A program made the position numbers and the translations under genes. From Clostridia bacterium (GTDB taxonomy: Bacteria; Bacillota; Clostridia; TANB77; CAG-508): a stretch of 41,503 bases of DNA. Location of the stretch: contig JAAWJE010000012.1 of NCBI GenBank assembly GCA_022796725.1, positions 1-41,503 of the forward strand. Reading direction: 5' to 3'. Below, piece after piece: positions 29,970 to 41,197 of the stretch; the first letter of the stretch is position 1, and each line of letters begins with the position of its first letter. Below the pieces are notes generated by a model that was not told the DNA's origin, searched no databases, and saw only the letters and a list, made by a program, of their open reading frames with translations.

Positions 29970-32900
29970 TTAACTATCTATTTCTGAATCTGAATCTAAA
30001 TCTAAATCTTCTAATAAATTATCTGCTGCTAAATCATCATCTTCTAACAATTCATTAAATAATTCATCTGTTTCGATATCATCTAAATCCATATCTTCTT
30101 CATCTTCATTATTTTCTGGCATATTTTGTTCTGCAAGTAGTTCTTCTTCCATCATTTGTCTACCTTGATCTTCTGTTAATTCTATTCCTTCGTCAATGCT
30201 TTCTTTTAATTCTAGCTCTTCATCATTCTCATTATATAAAGTAATATCAAGTCCTAATGATTGTAATTCTTTAATTAATACTTTAAAGCTTTCTGGTATT
30301 CCTGGTTCTGGAATATTTTCACCTTTAACAATAGCCTCATAAGTTTTTACTCTTCCTGCAATATCATCAGACTTAACAGTTAATATTTCTTGAAGTGTAT
30401 ATGCAGCACCATAAGCCTCTAATGCCCAAACTTCCATTTCACCAAATCTCTGTCCACCAAATTGTGCTTTACCACCAAGTGGTTGTTGAGTAACTAATGA
30501 ATATGGTCCAGTTGAACGAGCATGAATTTTATCATCAACTAAGTGGTGAAGTTTTAGCATATACATAACACCAACTGTTATAGGTTTATCAAATGGATCT
30601 CCTGTTCTACCATCATATAATATAGTTTTACCATTTGTTTCTAGTCCAGCTAACTCTAAGCATTCTTCTATATCTTCTTCAGATGCACCATCAAATACTG
30701 GTGTAGCAACTTTCCAATTTAATAATCTTGCTGCGGCTCCTAAGTGTACTTCCAAAACTTGACCTAAGTTCATACGAGAAGGTACACCTAATGGGTTTAA
30801 AACTACATCAACTGGTGTTCCATCTGGCATAAATGGCATATCTTCTGTAGGTAATATACGTGATATAACACCTTTATTTCCATGACGTCCAGCCATTTTA
30901 TCACCAACTGATATCTTTCTCTTTTGAGCTATAAATATTCTTATTATTTTATTTACTCCAGGTCCTAATTCATCAGAATTGTCTCTAGTAAATACTTTTA
31001 CATCTACTATTGTTCCAGATTCTCCATGTGGTACACGAAGTGATGTATCTCTTACTTCTCTTGCTTTTTCTCCAAATATTGCTCTTAATAATCTTTCTTC
31101 AGCTGTAAGTTCTGTCTCTCCTTTTGGAGTAACTTTACCAACTAATATATCTCCTGGTCTTACTTCAGCACCAACTCTTATGATACCTTCTTCATCTAAG
31201 TCTTTTAAGCTATCTTCACCAACGTTTGGTATATCTCTTGTTATTTCTTCTGGTCCAAGTTTTGTATCACGACATTCACAATCATAGTCTTCAATATGAA
31301 TAGATGTTAAAACATCTTCTTTTACTAATCTTTCATTTAATAAGATAGCATCCTCATAGTTATAACCTTCCCATGTTGTGAAAGCTATAATTAGGTTTTT
31401 ACCTAATGCCATTTCTCCTTTTTCTGTAGCAGGTCCATCAGCTATAACGTCTCCTCTTTTAACAACTTCACCTGTTTTTACTATTGGTCTTTGGTTTATA
31501 CAAGTAGAACCATTTGTTCTTTTAAATTTATGTAATTTATAAGACTTTTTATCTCCTTTTTCTGTCTTTATTACAATTTCATCACCTGTTACTTTATCTA
31601 TTGTACCATCTTCATCTGCAAGTACAAGTATTCCAGAATCTTTTGCTGCTTGGTATTCTATTCCTGTTCCTACCATTGGTGATTCTGTTATCATTAATGG
31701 AACTGCTTGACGTTGCATGTTAGCACCCATTAAGGCACGGTTTGCATCATCATGCTCTAAGAAAGGTATCATTGCTGCACCAACTGAGACTAATTGTTTT
31801 GGTGATACATCAACATAATCTACTTTCTCCTTTTCTACTGCAGTAACATCATTTAAGTATCTAACTCTTATTCTATTATTAATAAATCTTCCTTCTTCAT
31901 CTCTAGGCTCGTTTGCCTGAGCTATTATTAATCCGTCTTCTTCATCAGCTGTCATATATGTAACTTCATCAGTTAATTTTCCAGTTTCTTTATCTACTTT
32001 TCTATATGGTGTTTCAACAAATCCGTATTCATTTATAATAGCAAATGTTGAAAGTGCAGATATAAGACCAATGTTAGGTCCTTCTGGAGACTCTATTGGA
32101 CATAATCTACCATAATGAGTATAGTGAACATCACGAACTTCAAAACCTGCTCTTTCTCTTGAAAGACCACCAGGTCCTAATGCTGAGATTCTTCTTTTAT
32201 GTGTTAATTCTGAAAGTGGATTTGTTTGATCCATGAATTGTGATAATTGAGAACTTCCGAAGAATTCTCTGATTGATGATGTAATTGGTTTTGTATTAAT
32301 TAATGTTTGTGGAGTTACTATATCTAAGTCTTGTATAGTCATTCTTTCACGAACAACTCTTTCAAGTCTTGTTAAACCTATTCTAAATTGATTTTGTAAT
32401 AACTCACCAACACATCTAATTCTTCTATTTCCTAAATGGTCAATATCATCAGTTCTTCCTAATCCATGATCTAAGTTAAATAAATAACTTATTGAACCTA
32501 TAATATCTTCTGTTGTTATATGTTTTGGGACTAATTCTGTCATTCTTTCATTCAAAACTTTTACTAAGTCTTTTTTATCAGTTGTTTCTAATATGCTTTT
32601 TAATATTTCATAATTTACATATTCTTTAACTGGATTTTCTAATTTATTTAATATTTCTTCATCAACAAATGATCTAATATCAACTGTTCCATTTCCTATA
32701 ATTCTTACTTTTTTATCTTCTAGCTTAACATCTACAACATTTATTCCTGAATTTTGTATTTCTTTTGCAATATCTCTTGAAATCACTTCACCTTTTTCCA
32801 CAAGAACTTCACCAGTTTGTGGATTTACTATTGTATCAAAAGCTACTAAATTAATAATTCTTGTTGCTAAGCTTAATTTCTTATTATATTTATATCTTCC

Positions 32901-33722
32901 TACTTTTGCCAAATCATATCTTCTGTCATCAAAAAATAAACCATTAAATAAATTTCTAGCAGCATCAACTGTTGGTAATTCTCCTGGTCTCAATTTTTTA
33001 TAAATTTCAATCAAAGCATCTTTTTGATCTTTTACTGTATCTTTAGCTATTGTAGCTAGTAACTTATCTTCTTCTCCAAATAAATCAATCATCTGCTCAT
33101 CAGTTTCTAGACCTATAGCTCTCATTAATGATGTTACTGGCAATTTTCTTGTTCTGTCTATTCTTACATAAAATACATCATTACTATCTGTTTCATATTC
33201 AAGCCATGCCCCTCTAATTGGCATAACTGTTGAAGTATATAATTTCTTTCCTGTTTTATCATAACTTGAATCATAATAACATCCTGGAGAACGAACTAAC
33301 TGACTTACTACAACTCTTTCTGCACCATTTATAACAAAAGTACCACTGTCTGTCATAAGTGGGAAATCACCTAAATAGATTTCTTGTTCTTTTATCTCTC
33401 CTGTTTCTCTATTAATTAATCTTACTTTAGCATGTAATCTAGTAGCATAAGTTGCATCTCTATCTTTAGCTTCTTCTAAAGTATATTTTGTCTTTTCCTC
33501 CATATAGTAATCAAAAAATTCAAGTACTAAGTTTCCTGAATAATCGATTATAGGAGAAATATCTTTTAATACCTCACCTAAACCTTCTTTTAGAAACCAT
33601 TCATAAGAATCTTTTTGAACCTTAATGAAGTTAGGCATGTCTATTGCATCACCTATTTTAGCAAAAGTTTTTCTTACACATTTTTCGTGTTTAATATCTT
33701 TTACTTTAACCAAAAAAATCAC
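29970..33722 (-). CDS. rpoB: DNA-directed RNA polymerase subunit beta
   Basis: [34 protein letters not shown] (RRDR) etc. Start probably TTG 33713 (AGGGGTGA RBS) rather than GTG 33722. Confidence 0.99.
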   Translation of the reverse strand: MIFLVKVKDIKHEKCVRKTFAKIGDAIDMPNFIKVQKDSYEWFLKEGLGEVLKDISPIIDYSGNLVLEFFDYYMEEKTKYTLEEAKDRDATYATRLHAKVRLINRETGEIKEQEIYLGDFPLMTDSGTFVINGAERVVVSQLVRSPGCYYDSSYDKTGKKLYTSTVMPIRGAWLEYETDSNDVFYVRIDRTRKLPVTSLMRAIGLETDEQMIDLFGEEDKLLATIAKDTVKDQKDALIEIYKKLRPGELPTVDAARNLFNGLFFDDRRYDLAKVGRYKYNKKLSLATRIINLVAFDTIVNPQTGEVLVEKGEVISRDIAKEIQNSGINVVDVKLEDKKVRIIGNGTVDIRSFVDEEILNKLENPVKEYVNYEILKSILETTDKKDLVKVLNERMTELVPKHITTEDIIGSISYLFNLDHGLGRTDDIDHLGNRRIRCVGELLQNQFRIGLTRLERVVRERMTIQDLDIVTPQTLINTKPITSSIREFFGSSQLSQFMDQTNPLSELTHKRRISALGPGGLSRERAGFEVRDVHYTHYGRLCPIESPEGPNIGLISALSTFAIINEYGFVETPYRKVDKETGKLTDEVTYMTADEEDGLIIAQANEPRDEEGRFINNRIRVRYLNDVTAVEKEKVDYVDVSPKQLVSVGAAMIPFLEHDDANRALMGANMQRQAVPLMITESPMVGTGIEYQAAKDSGILVLADEDGTIDKVTGDEIVIKTEKGDKKSYKLHKFKRTNGSTCINQRPIVKTGEVVKRGDVIADGPATEKGEMALGKNLIIAFTTWEGYNYEDAILLNERLVKEDVLTSIHIEDYDCECRDTKLGPEEITRDIPNVGEDSLKDLDEEGIIRVGAEVRPGDILVGKVTPKGETELTAEERLLRAIFGEKAREVRDTSLRVPHGESGTIVDVKVFTRDNSDELGPGVNKIIRIFIAQKRKISVGDKMAGRHGNKGVISRILPTEDMPFMPDGTPVDVVLNPLGVPSRMNLGQVLEVHLGAAARLLNWKVATPVFDGASEEDIEECLELAGLETNGKTILYDGRTGDPFDKPITVGVMYMLKLHHLVDDKIHARSTGPYSLVTQQPLGGKAQFGGQRFGEMEVWALEAYGAAYTLQEILTVKSDDIAGRVKTYEAIVKGENIPEPGIPESFKVLIKELQSLGLDITLYNENDEELELKESIDEGIELTEDQGRQMMEEELLAEQNMPENNEDEEDMDLDDIETDELFNELLEDDDLAADNLLEDLDLDSDSEIDS

Positions 33723-33916
33723 CCCTAATTTCTATTCTTAATTTGATTGGCAGTCAAATTAGAAAATTTTATAGCAGGTTGATATATTTTAAAAGAAGTC
33801 CCTCTTATTTAAAAGGTTTTTATATTTCTGTTTATTCCCTGCCAAAAAATAAACTTTAATATAGTTCCTCTTTTAAATAATTCCTCTTCTTTAAATATTT
33901 TAATTTTAACTATTTT

Positions 33917-33946
33917 ATTATAACACGCATTTCCGTAGCAAGTCAA
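33917..33946 (-). promoter_or_regulatory. Predicted rpoBC promoter
   Basis: Minus strand TTGACT - 18 nt - TATAAT about 190 nt upstream of rpoB. Confidence 0.6.
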
Positions 33947-34069
33947 CGATTTATTAAATGTTTTCTACTTTTTTACATTTTTAATATAGTCTTACGCCTA
34001 ACTAACTTTTATATTACATATTATAATTTATATTTATTAATTACATATATATAAATTTTATAAAAATAC

Positions 34070-34098
34070 TTGCATTATTACTTTTATCGTGTTAGAAT
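34070..34098 (+). promoter_or_regulatory. Predicted rpsT promoter
   Basis: TTGCAT - 17 nt - TAGAAT. Confidence 0.6.
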
Positions 34099-34141
34099 AT
34101 ATGAAGTAAAATTTACTTTAGACTAAGAGGAGGTGTCATAA

Positions 34142-34405
34142 ATGCCAAATATTAAATCAGCTATCAAAAGAGTTAGTATAATTGAAAAGAAAACTTTACA
34201 AAACAATATGATTAAATCAGCTTATAAAACAGCAATCAAAAAATTTGAAGAAGCTGCTCAAGCTGGAAATAAAGAAGAAGCTTCTACAGCATTCAGAGAT
34301 GCTGTTAAAAAAATAGATCAAGCTTGTACAAAAGGTGTTATTAAAAATAATACTGCTTCAAGGAAAAAATCTAACTTAGCAAAAAAATTAAATGAAATAA
34401 AATAA
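34142..34405 (+). CDS. rpsT: 30S ribosomal protein S20
   Basis: MPNIKSAIKRVSIIEKKTLQNNMIKSAYKTAIKKFEEA...; RBS GAGGAGGTG. Confidence 0.95.
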   Translation: MPNIKSAIKRVSIIEKKTLQNNMIKSAYKTAIKKFEEAAQAGNKEEASTAFRDAVKKIDQACTKGVIKNNTASRKKSNLAKKLNEIK

Positions 34406-34436
34406 AACACATATATCTTATGTGTTTTATTTTTTG
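34404..34436 (+). terminator. Terminator after rpsT
   Basis: AAAACACATATATCTTATGTGTTTTATTTTTT. Confidence 0.85.
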
Positions 34437-34441
34437 ATTTA

Positions 34442-34705
34442 TTAATTTTCACTCATTTTTTTTAATATGCCTAATCCTCCACCAATTATTACAAATCCTA
34501 ATGCAATTATAATTCCAAGTTTGAATATTGATATTCCTATTTTCATGAACTCTAGTGAAATATTCATTTTATACTCTATAATTAGTGCCGCTATTCCTAT
34601 TAAACAAACTATGTACGAGATATTTACACCAATTTTAATTAATTTAACAACCTTCTTATCAATTCCATTAATCATTTCTATTACATCTTTTAAATTTTTT
34701 TTCAC
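34442..34705 (-). CDS. Small membrane protein, hypothetical (GTG start)
   Basis: 87 aa with two hydrophobic segments; RBS AAAGGGGTG. Preferred over the antisense ORF 34467-34709. Confidence 0.65.
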   Translation of the reverse strand: MKKNLKDVIEMINGIDKKVVKLIKIGVNISYIVCLIGIAALIIEYKMNISLEFMKIGISIFKLGIIIALGFVIIGGGLGILKKMSEN

Positions 34706-34854
34706 TTAAAATTCACCCCTTTACATATTTAATTGTATCAAGCTATAAAGTTAAAATCAAAGTTAATTTTTTCATATATTTACAATATTATCATGTCTAC
34801 TTGTTTTTTAGATTTTATTAATATATAATTTATATAATTTTTGGAGGGATAAAT

Positions 34855-35433
34855 ATGTTTTTACGTTTAAAATTTTTTCTTTCAGCGCATAAACAAAAAT
34901 TTATTATTAGTATATTAATACTAACAATTTTAGTATTAATAATAATAGCTATTCTAACATTAAAGTTATGGAAAAATGGTACTAATAAAACTACAACTTT
35001 TATTAGTTCTAAAAAAGATTTTTCTATTATACTTTCAGATACTTTAGAAATGAATATATATAACAATAATTCATATGATTTATTATTAAAGTCTAAATCT
35101 GATAAAAATACCATAGCTATATCATCATTTACTGAAATAAATTCTATATATCCACTTTTAGATATTATAGAAGCTGATAAAAAAAATTATATATCCCAAT
35201 TTGAAAATGTATCTAATATATCTGAAATATCAGAAGGAAATTTGAGTAAAAGTTTATATAACTTTCATAAATACTCATTTGAAACAAATAAATTGTATGT
35301 AGAAGTTTATTGGATTGAATTTAATAATAAATACTATATATTTGATTTCGCTAGTGATAAAAATAGTTCTGTAAATCTAAAGTCTAACATAAATTCTATA
35401 TTAGAAACATTAGTATTTGTACATCCAAATTAA
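34855..35433 (+). CDS. Hypothetical membrane-anchored protein
   Basis: N-terminal TM (FIISILILTILVLIIIAILTLKLW), extracytoplasmic remainder; RBS TGGAGGGATAAAT. Confidence 0.7.
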   Translation: MFLRLKFFLSAHKQKFIISILILTILVLIIIAILTLKLWKNGTNKTTTFISSKKDFSIILSDTLEMNIYNNNSYDLLLKSKSDKNTIAISSFTEINSIYPLLDIIEADKKNYISQFENVSNISEISEGNLSKSLYNFHKYSFETNKLYVEVYWIEFNNKYYIFDFASDKNSSVNLKSNINSILETLVFVHPN

Positions 35434-35455
35434 TTTAATCAAACGGAGGAAAATT

Positions 35456-35950
35456 ATGATAGAAACATTACAATCATTACCTATATTTTTTAAATATATC
35501 GTAACTGCAATTATAGGAATGACTCCTGTAATTGAAATAAGAGGAGCAATACCCATAGGAGTTGCAACATTTAATCTCTCATATCTAGAAGCTTTTATAT
35601 CAAGTTTCATAGGAAATATAATTCCTATATATTTTATCGTAAAATTTATTAGGCCTTTATTTGACTTTTTTGGTAGATGGAAAATATTTAAAGTTATAAT
35701 AGACTTTGCAACAAATAAGGCTACAAAAAAAATTGAAGAAAGCGAAAAATTACAAAATTTTGTATCACTTGGACTATTCCTATTTGTTGCTATTCCAATT
35801 CCAACAACAGGGGCTTGGGTTGGTTCATTGATAGCTAATTTTTTAAATCTCCCTGTAAAGAAAGCTTTTCCACCTCTTGCATTAGGAGTTTTTGTTGCGG
35901 GATTAATAGTACTTTTTGTAACAGGTGGTGTAATAACAATAATAAATTAA
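35456..35950 (+). CDS. Small multi-drug export protein family (COG2426-like)
   Basis: Start 35456 (CGGAGGAAAATT RBS). GMTPVIEIRGAIPIGVA, PIPTTGAWVGSLIANFL. Confidence 0.85.
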   Translation: MIETLQSLPIFFKYIVTAIIGMTPVIEIRGAIPIGVATFNLSYLEAFISSFIGNIIPIYFIVKFIRPLFDFFGRWKIFKVIIDFATNKATKKIEESEKLQNFVSLGLFLFVAIPIPTTGAWVGSLIANFLNLPVKKAFPPLALGVFVAGLIVLFVTGGVITIIN

Positions 35951-35988
35951 AAATGATACTTAATTTCTTAAGTATCATTTTTAATTTA
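35950..35988. terminator. Bidirectional terminator between convergent genes
   Basis: AAAAATGATACTTAA / TTAAGTATCATTTTT. Confidence 0.85.
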
Positions 35989-37110
35989 TTCATTATTTTT
36001 TCTTATTTTTATTTTATAATCTATATAATCTTCTAATATTATTTTTAATATTGCAACTACTGGTACTGCTAAGAACATTCCTAAGAAATCAAAATATGCT
36101 CCTCCAATTGTTACTGCAAATATTACAAGTATTGGATTAACTTTTAGTCCTTCTCCTAATATGTATGGATTAATAATATTAGAATCTATTTGTTGTAAAA
36201 TTATTGTAACTATAAGCATAACCGATGCTTGTTCAAGTCCTCCTGTGAATAAAGTTATTACTGAAGCTATGGCTATTGCTATAATTGCTCCAAAATAAGG
36301 AATTATATTTAAAATTCCAATCATCATCCCTAACAAAACTCCATATTTTATTTTTAAAACAACCATTGCTATTGATGTTAATATTCCTACAATTATTCCA
36401 TCTAATATTTGGCAATATATAAAATTTATAAGTATTTTATTTGTTTTACCAACATATTCTATTACACTTTTACTAATACTATCTGAAAATATAGCTCTTG
36501 TCACTCTAATAAAAAAATTCTTTATTTCATGTCTACTTAGTAATAAATATATTGAAAATATAAGACTCACAAATATATTAAATACAATTCCAACTGCTCC
36601 AATAGCATTTGTTATATACTGTCCTATATTTGACATATTAATATACTCTAATAAATTAATTTGTTTTAGCTTATCTATTATCCCATGCAAATCTATTTGT
36701 TTTAATATAGATTCATTATCTAGTGCATCATAGGATTCTAATATTGATTTATAATATCCTGGCAAGCTCTTAGTTAAATCCATAATACTATTTGTTATTG
36801 TTGGAATTACACTTTTAATCAAGAACACTACTATTATAATTGCTACAAAATATACAATAAACACACTTATTAATCTTGCTTTTTTTCTTAATATCTTTGA
36901 TTTTCTTATACATTTTTCAAGTTTACTAGATGGTATATAAAATAAATATGCAATTATTATAGCTATAATAAATGGCATTAATATTTTTATAAATTCTCCT
37001 ATAAAATTTGATATTCCTTGCAAACTATCTAAGATTTTATATATAGCAATTACTGCTACTGCAAAAGTAAACCAGTATATCCATTTACTAATATTTCCTT
37101 TTTCTTTCAT
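35986..37110 (-). CDS. AI-2E family transporter/permease
   Basis: Multiple TM; LGMMIGILNIIPYFGAIIAIAIA and QQIDSNIINPYILGEGLKVNPILVIFAV typical of the family. Confidence 0.9.
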   Translation of the reverse strand: MKEKGNISKWIYWFTFAVAVIAIYKILDSLQGISNFIGEFIKILMPFIIAIIIAYLFYIPSSKLEKCIRKSKILRKKARLISVFIVYFVAIIIVVFLIKSVIPTITNSIMDLTKSLPGYYKSILESYDALDNESILKQIDLHGIIDKLKQINLLEYINMSNIGQYITNAIGAVGIVFNIFVSLIFSIYLLLSRHEIKNFFIRVTRAIFSDSISKSVIEYVGKTNKILINFIYCQILDGIIVGILTSIAMVVLKIKYGVLLGMMIGILNIIPYFGAIIAIAIASVITLFTGGLEQASVMLIVTIILQQIDSNIINPYILGEGLKVNPILVIFAVTIGGAYFDFLGMFLAVPVVAILKIILEDYIDYKIKIRKNNE

Positions 37111-37139
37111 TTTTACCCCTTTATAATTTCTAAAATATA

Positions 37140-37164
37140 AAAGCGAGAGTAGTGCTCTCGCTTC
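37140..37164 (-). terminator. Terminator after the large surface protein gene
   Basis: AAGCGAGAG TAGTG CTCTCGCTT hairpin. Confidence 0.8.
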
Positions 37165-37182
37165 ACTATTTTTATTTTAATT

Positions 37183-40100
37183 TTATACTAACACGTATTT
37201 TTTTATTGCATACATCCCACAGGCTAATATTGATATTGTTCCCATTATTAATATTATATATATTTGTGTTCCACCAGTTGATATTGATAAAATTACTGGT
37301 GCATCATCTTGGTCATCTTCACCGTCTTTTCTGTTATTTGGCACTGAATCTATATCTGGTGTATTATATTCATTATAATCCGCACTTATTTCTGCAACAT
37401 TTGTCTTCATACCTAAATTAGTACTTGATTTTTTCCATCTTAAAGCAATTTCAACTGTTGCTGATTCACCTGGTTTTAATAAAGTATTTTTTAAATAATC
37501 AGTAGAAACACTACCATTTTTATTTTGTTTCCAATTATACTTCTTATTATCTTCTACATGGAATTCTAATCCTTTTGGTATATAATCTGTTACTTCTTTC
37601 GCATATCCTTCAAGCTCGCCTTCATTAGTAACTTTAATTTTATAAATAAAGGTTACACTTGTTTTTTTCAATTTTTTTCTATTAATTTCAACTTTTACTA
37701 CTGGGTCTGGATTTTCTGTTCCATCATACCCTGTATTTGTTACTTTTGTTTTTCCATCCTCTGTTACTCTTACTTGACTTACAAATTTTAATAATGATAA
37801 ATCAAAATATTTGACTACTATTTTTTCTTTATCTATATCATCTTCGCCTTCTTTATCATTATTTGGTATTGAATCTATATCATCTATTGGATTTCCATTT
37901 TCATCTTGATCATCTGTTATTTCTGCTGTATTAATAATAATTCTATCTTCTTGTTTTATTTTTGTTTGGTCAACTTCAAATGCTACTTTCACATCTCTAT
38001 AATCAGGATTTTTATCTGTTACTCCAATTTTTGAATCAAATTCTCTCATAGCTTCTTCTTTTCTCTTATCGCAGTTTTCTTTTGAATAAAAATTTGTTGC
38101 TATGAATTCAGCATCTTTTGAGTCAGTTACTTCTACATAATCTTTTCCACCTAAAGTTACAACTGTAAGATTTGTTTTATCTTCACTTTCTTTTACTTCT
38201 CTATACATTTTCCACATATAATTTTTATTTATTTGGTTTTCTGGTAAAAATACTAATCCATCTGGTATATCATCTTTTATAACAGAAGCATATCCTTTGA
38301 CAGTTCCTTCATTATATACTCTTATTGTATAAGTTACTATATTTTTGTTTGCAACATTTAGTGGTTCTGCTGTATGAGTATAAGTAATTTCTCCTTTTTC
38401 ATTTATAACAACCTTTGGTTCCCTATTTTTTATTACTGTATTATTTAATCCAGTAATAAATTTTTGTAAAGCTAAGTCAAATTTATTTTCTATTAATGTC
38501 AAATCTTCATAATCATCATCATCTTGAATGTTTCTATCTTCTGGATATGTGTTTACATCTATTTCATTTGGCTCTGAATCTCTATCTATTACATTTGATT
38601 TATCATTTACTTCAATTCCATCTTTATTTGCTTCAGCTGTTATTGCTGCAATATTCTTCAATACCTTTTTATCAAGTTTTTCTGCTACTACTACACATGC
38701 TACTTGAACAAATACACTTGATGGTTCTTCACTTGTCTTATTAAAAGCTGGTATTTTATTCTTATTTCCACCTTCTGTATATTTTAATATATCTGTTTCT
38801 ATATTTGCTTTTCCTACTATAACATCTTGATTTTCTACTTCTGAACCATCTTGAAAATCAACTTTACTAATATTTTTAGTTGCATTTGCTATTTCTGATA
38901 ATTTAACTGTTTTTGAATCTTCTGTTGCTATTTTCCATCCATTATCATAATTTATTCTGTGATTTACTAAAAATCCAAGTCCTTCTGGAATATAATCTGT
39001 AATTTTATTTACATAAGCATCTTCATTTCCTTCATTATATACTCTTATTGTATAAACTACTATATCTCCTGTCTGTACTGGTACTGGTGTCTTTGAATGC
39101 TCATATATTGCAGTTGTATCACTTCCATCTGCAAGTTTTTCAGTATTTACATTTGGTTTTCTATCTTTATTTTGGCCATTTACAGTTGAAATATATTTTC
39201 TAAGAGCCAAATCTATTTCTTCTTTCTTTATGTCTGATTTAACTATTATCTTTTCAAAATCATCATCATCTTCTTCACCAAAATAGTAATAATCTGATTT
39301 TGTTAAATCACTTTCTCCTGTTGTTCCTTTATAATCTGGTTTACATTGTTTAGTCTCATCAGATAAAGGTTTATCTGAATCTTCATCTTTTACTGTAATT
39401 CCATTTGTATCTGTTAAACTAGTAATTTCTGCAACATTTGTTAATATTGTATCATTTGCTATATCTCCTGCTACTTTACATGTTACTGTTATTTTTTTAC
39501 TATCTATCTGTTTTTTACCATTAGCATCTATTTTTACTGGATCTAATGGTATATCTGCTGAATACCTAATAGCATTTGTTCCGCTTACTTGTGTCCAACT
39601 ATTATTTTCTGTTTCTACTAATTCTAATCCTTTTGGTAAATAGTCTGTTATTCCTTTTACTATTACTGAATTTTCACATTCATTATAAACTTGAAATGTA
39701 TATGTTACTGTTTGTCCTATTTTTACTTCTACTGGGTCTTTTCTATGAGAATATTTAAAATCTCCTTTATTATATTTAGCATCTTGTGGTTGTTCTGAAA
39801 CAGATGGAATTCTAGTTTCTGGTATTTCTTCTCCATTTACTTCAGTAATATATTTTCTTAAAGCAACATCATAAACTTTCTCTTTTTTAGTAACTATTGC
39901 TTCTGTTTCTTCATGTAAATTCTTTGGAGTTACACTTACTATTGGTTGTGAACCTGAAACATTTGATTCCCATAATGCTACATTACTTTCTTGTGCTCCT
40001 GTTACATCTAATTCCATTTTTATTTTTGTAACATCTGTAATTACTGGTAGTTTTATATATAAATCTTTGTTCAGTCCTGATGTATTTATATTTGCAATTT

Positions 40101-40992
40101 TATTTCCTGTGCTATTTGGAGCATCTACTAATTCATGTCCTGATAAAACATCTCCATTTTGATTTTTAAAAGTTACACTAAAGTTATTATTTGTTCCACC
40201 TATTATATGAAATGGACCTACATATAAATAATTTCCTTCTTCTACTGTTGTTTTTGTTGTTTCTTTAATAGAAGGTATCGTACTTGCAGTGCTATTATAC
40301 TTTCCTGCTAATTCTCTATAATATGCAATTGCTTCAGCTATTAATTCATGTTTGTTTTCATAAGTACCTTGACCATTATATACATTTCCATCAATTGTAT
40401 ATGTAACTGCTTGACTTTTTATATCTAAATTGTTTGTAATTTCCCAAATAACTACTTGTATTGCAAAGAATAAATCATCATCTGTTATTTCTTCTTTAAT
40501 TGTTTCTGCAGTGGTTGGTGTAATTGATTCTTTTTCCTCTTCTATTTTTTCAGCATACACTGTAGCTATTTTATCTTCAAATTTTCCATATAAGTTTGAA
40601 TTTTTTAATAGATATAATATCTTTTTAGTATTTTCTTCAGATAATTTTGAATTTTGTACTGTAAAGTTTCCTTTACTTGTATAATTTGAATTTGCTGTTC
40701 CATCTTCACTTGGAAACTTACCATTCATGTCTAAACAAAATAAATAAGTTGAATAATCAGCTGATCCATTATTATTTATATATGTTCTATATGTAATTCT
40801 TTTTCCTATTTTATATCCAAATTTATTTCCATCTTTATCTGTTTTTGGGTGTAATAAAGATATTCCTAATTTTATTGATGTATTTTCTTTATCTTCAAAT
40901 GTTGCATTTGCAATTGGATATATATTTGGTAGCATTAGTGCTATAATACATATTAGTATTATTAATTTTTTTAACATCCTCTTTGTGTTCAC
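37183..40992 (-). CDS. Large surface protein: N-terminal thioester (TQXA-like) domain, four DUF11/isopeptide-like repeats, C-terminal TM
   Basis: Signal peptide; YLFCLDMNGKFPS and FFAIQVVIWEITN (Cys and Q-x-x-I-W of thioester domains); four repeats opening with D(L/V)(A/S)L.K(Y/F)(I/V) and closing with N.A(E/A)I; TM near C-terminus. Confidence 0.85.
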   Translation of the reverse strand: MNTKRMLKKLIILICIIALMLPNIYPIANATFEDKENTSIKLGISLLHPKTDKDGNKFGYKIGKRITYRTYINNNGSADYSTYLFCLDMNGKFPSEDGTANSNYTSKGNFTVQNSKLSEENTKKILYLLKNSNLYGKFEDKIATVYAEKIEEEKESITPTTAETIKEEITDDDLFFAIQVVIWEITNNLDIKSQAVTYTIDGNVYNGQGTYENKHELIAEAIAYYRELAGKYNSTASTIPSIKETTKTTVEEGNYLYVGPFHIIGGTNNNFSVTFKNQNGDVLSGHELVDAPNSTGNKIANINTSGLNKDLYIKLPVITDVTKIKMELDVTGAQESNVALWESNVSGSQPIVSVTPKNLHEETEAIVTKKEKVYDVALRKYITEVNGEEIPETRIPSVSEQPQDAKYNKGDFKYSHRKDPVEVKIGQTVTYTFQVYNECENSVIVKGITDYLPKGLELVETENNSWTQVSGTNAIRYSADIPLDPVKIDANGKKQIDSKKITVTCKVAGDIANDTILTNVAEITSLTDTNGITVKDEDSDKPLSDETKQCKPDYKGTTGESDLTKSDYYYFGEEDDDDFEKIIVKSDIKKEEIDLALRKYISTVNGQNKDRKPNVNTEKLADGSDTTAIYEHSKTPVPVQTGDIVVYTIRVYNEGNEDAYVNKITDYIPEGLGFLVNHRINYDNGWKIATEDSKTVKLSEIANATKNISKVDFQDGSEVENQDVIVGKANIETDILKYTEGGNKNKIPAFNKTSEEPSSVFVQVACVVVAEKLDKKVLKNIAAITAEANKDGIEVNDKSNVIDRDSEPNEIDVNTYPEDRNIQDDDDYEDLTLIENKFDLALQKFITGLNNTVIKNREPKVVINEKGEITYTHTAEPLNVANKNIVTYTIRVYNEGTVKGYASVIKDDIPDGLVFLPENQINKNYMWKMYREVKESEDKTNLTVVTLGGKDYVEVTDSKDAEFIATNFYSKENCDKRKEEAMREFDSKIGVTDKNPDYRDVKVAFEVDQTKIKQEDRIIINTAEITDDQDENGNPIDDIDSIPNNDKEGEDDIDKEKIVVKYFDLSLLKFVSQVRVTEDGKTKVTNTGYDGTENPDPVVKVEINRKKLKKTSVTFIYKIKVTNEGELEGYAKEVTDYIPKGLEFHVEDNKKYNWKQNKNGSVSTDYLKNTLLKPGESATVEIALRWKKSSTNLGMKTNVAEISADYNEYNTPDIDSVPNNRKDGEDDQDDAPVILSISTGGTQIYIILIMGTISILACGMYAIKKYVLV

Positions 40993-41197
40993 AAAAATTC
41001 CTCCTTAATAACTTTTATATAATCATATTTATATTACTTAATTTATTTACATTTCAGTTTTTATTATATTACATTTTTATTACAAATGCAAGCTTTTTAA
41101 AGTAATATAGTAACTTTTATTAATATACTATTTTTGATTTAATATTAGTTTACATATATTGTAAATGTTAAATTTTATATGCTCTTTCATTTTTTCG

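Noticed and set aside
34467-34709. Plus-strand ORF opposite the 87-aa membrane protein
   Set aside because: The minus-strand frame has a good RBS and plausible TM pattern; this one does not.
38496-38744. Leu/His-rich plus-strand ORF inside the adhesin gene
   Set aside because: Antisense of the adhesin's Asp/Glu/Lys-rich segments.
37321-39300. DNA tandem repeat in the adhesin gene
   Set aside because: Repeats are conserved at protein level only; nucleotide copies have diverged.
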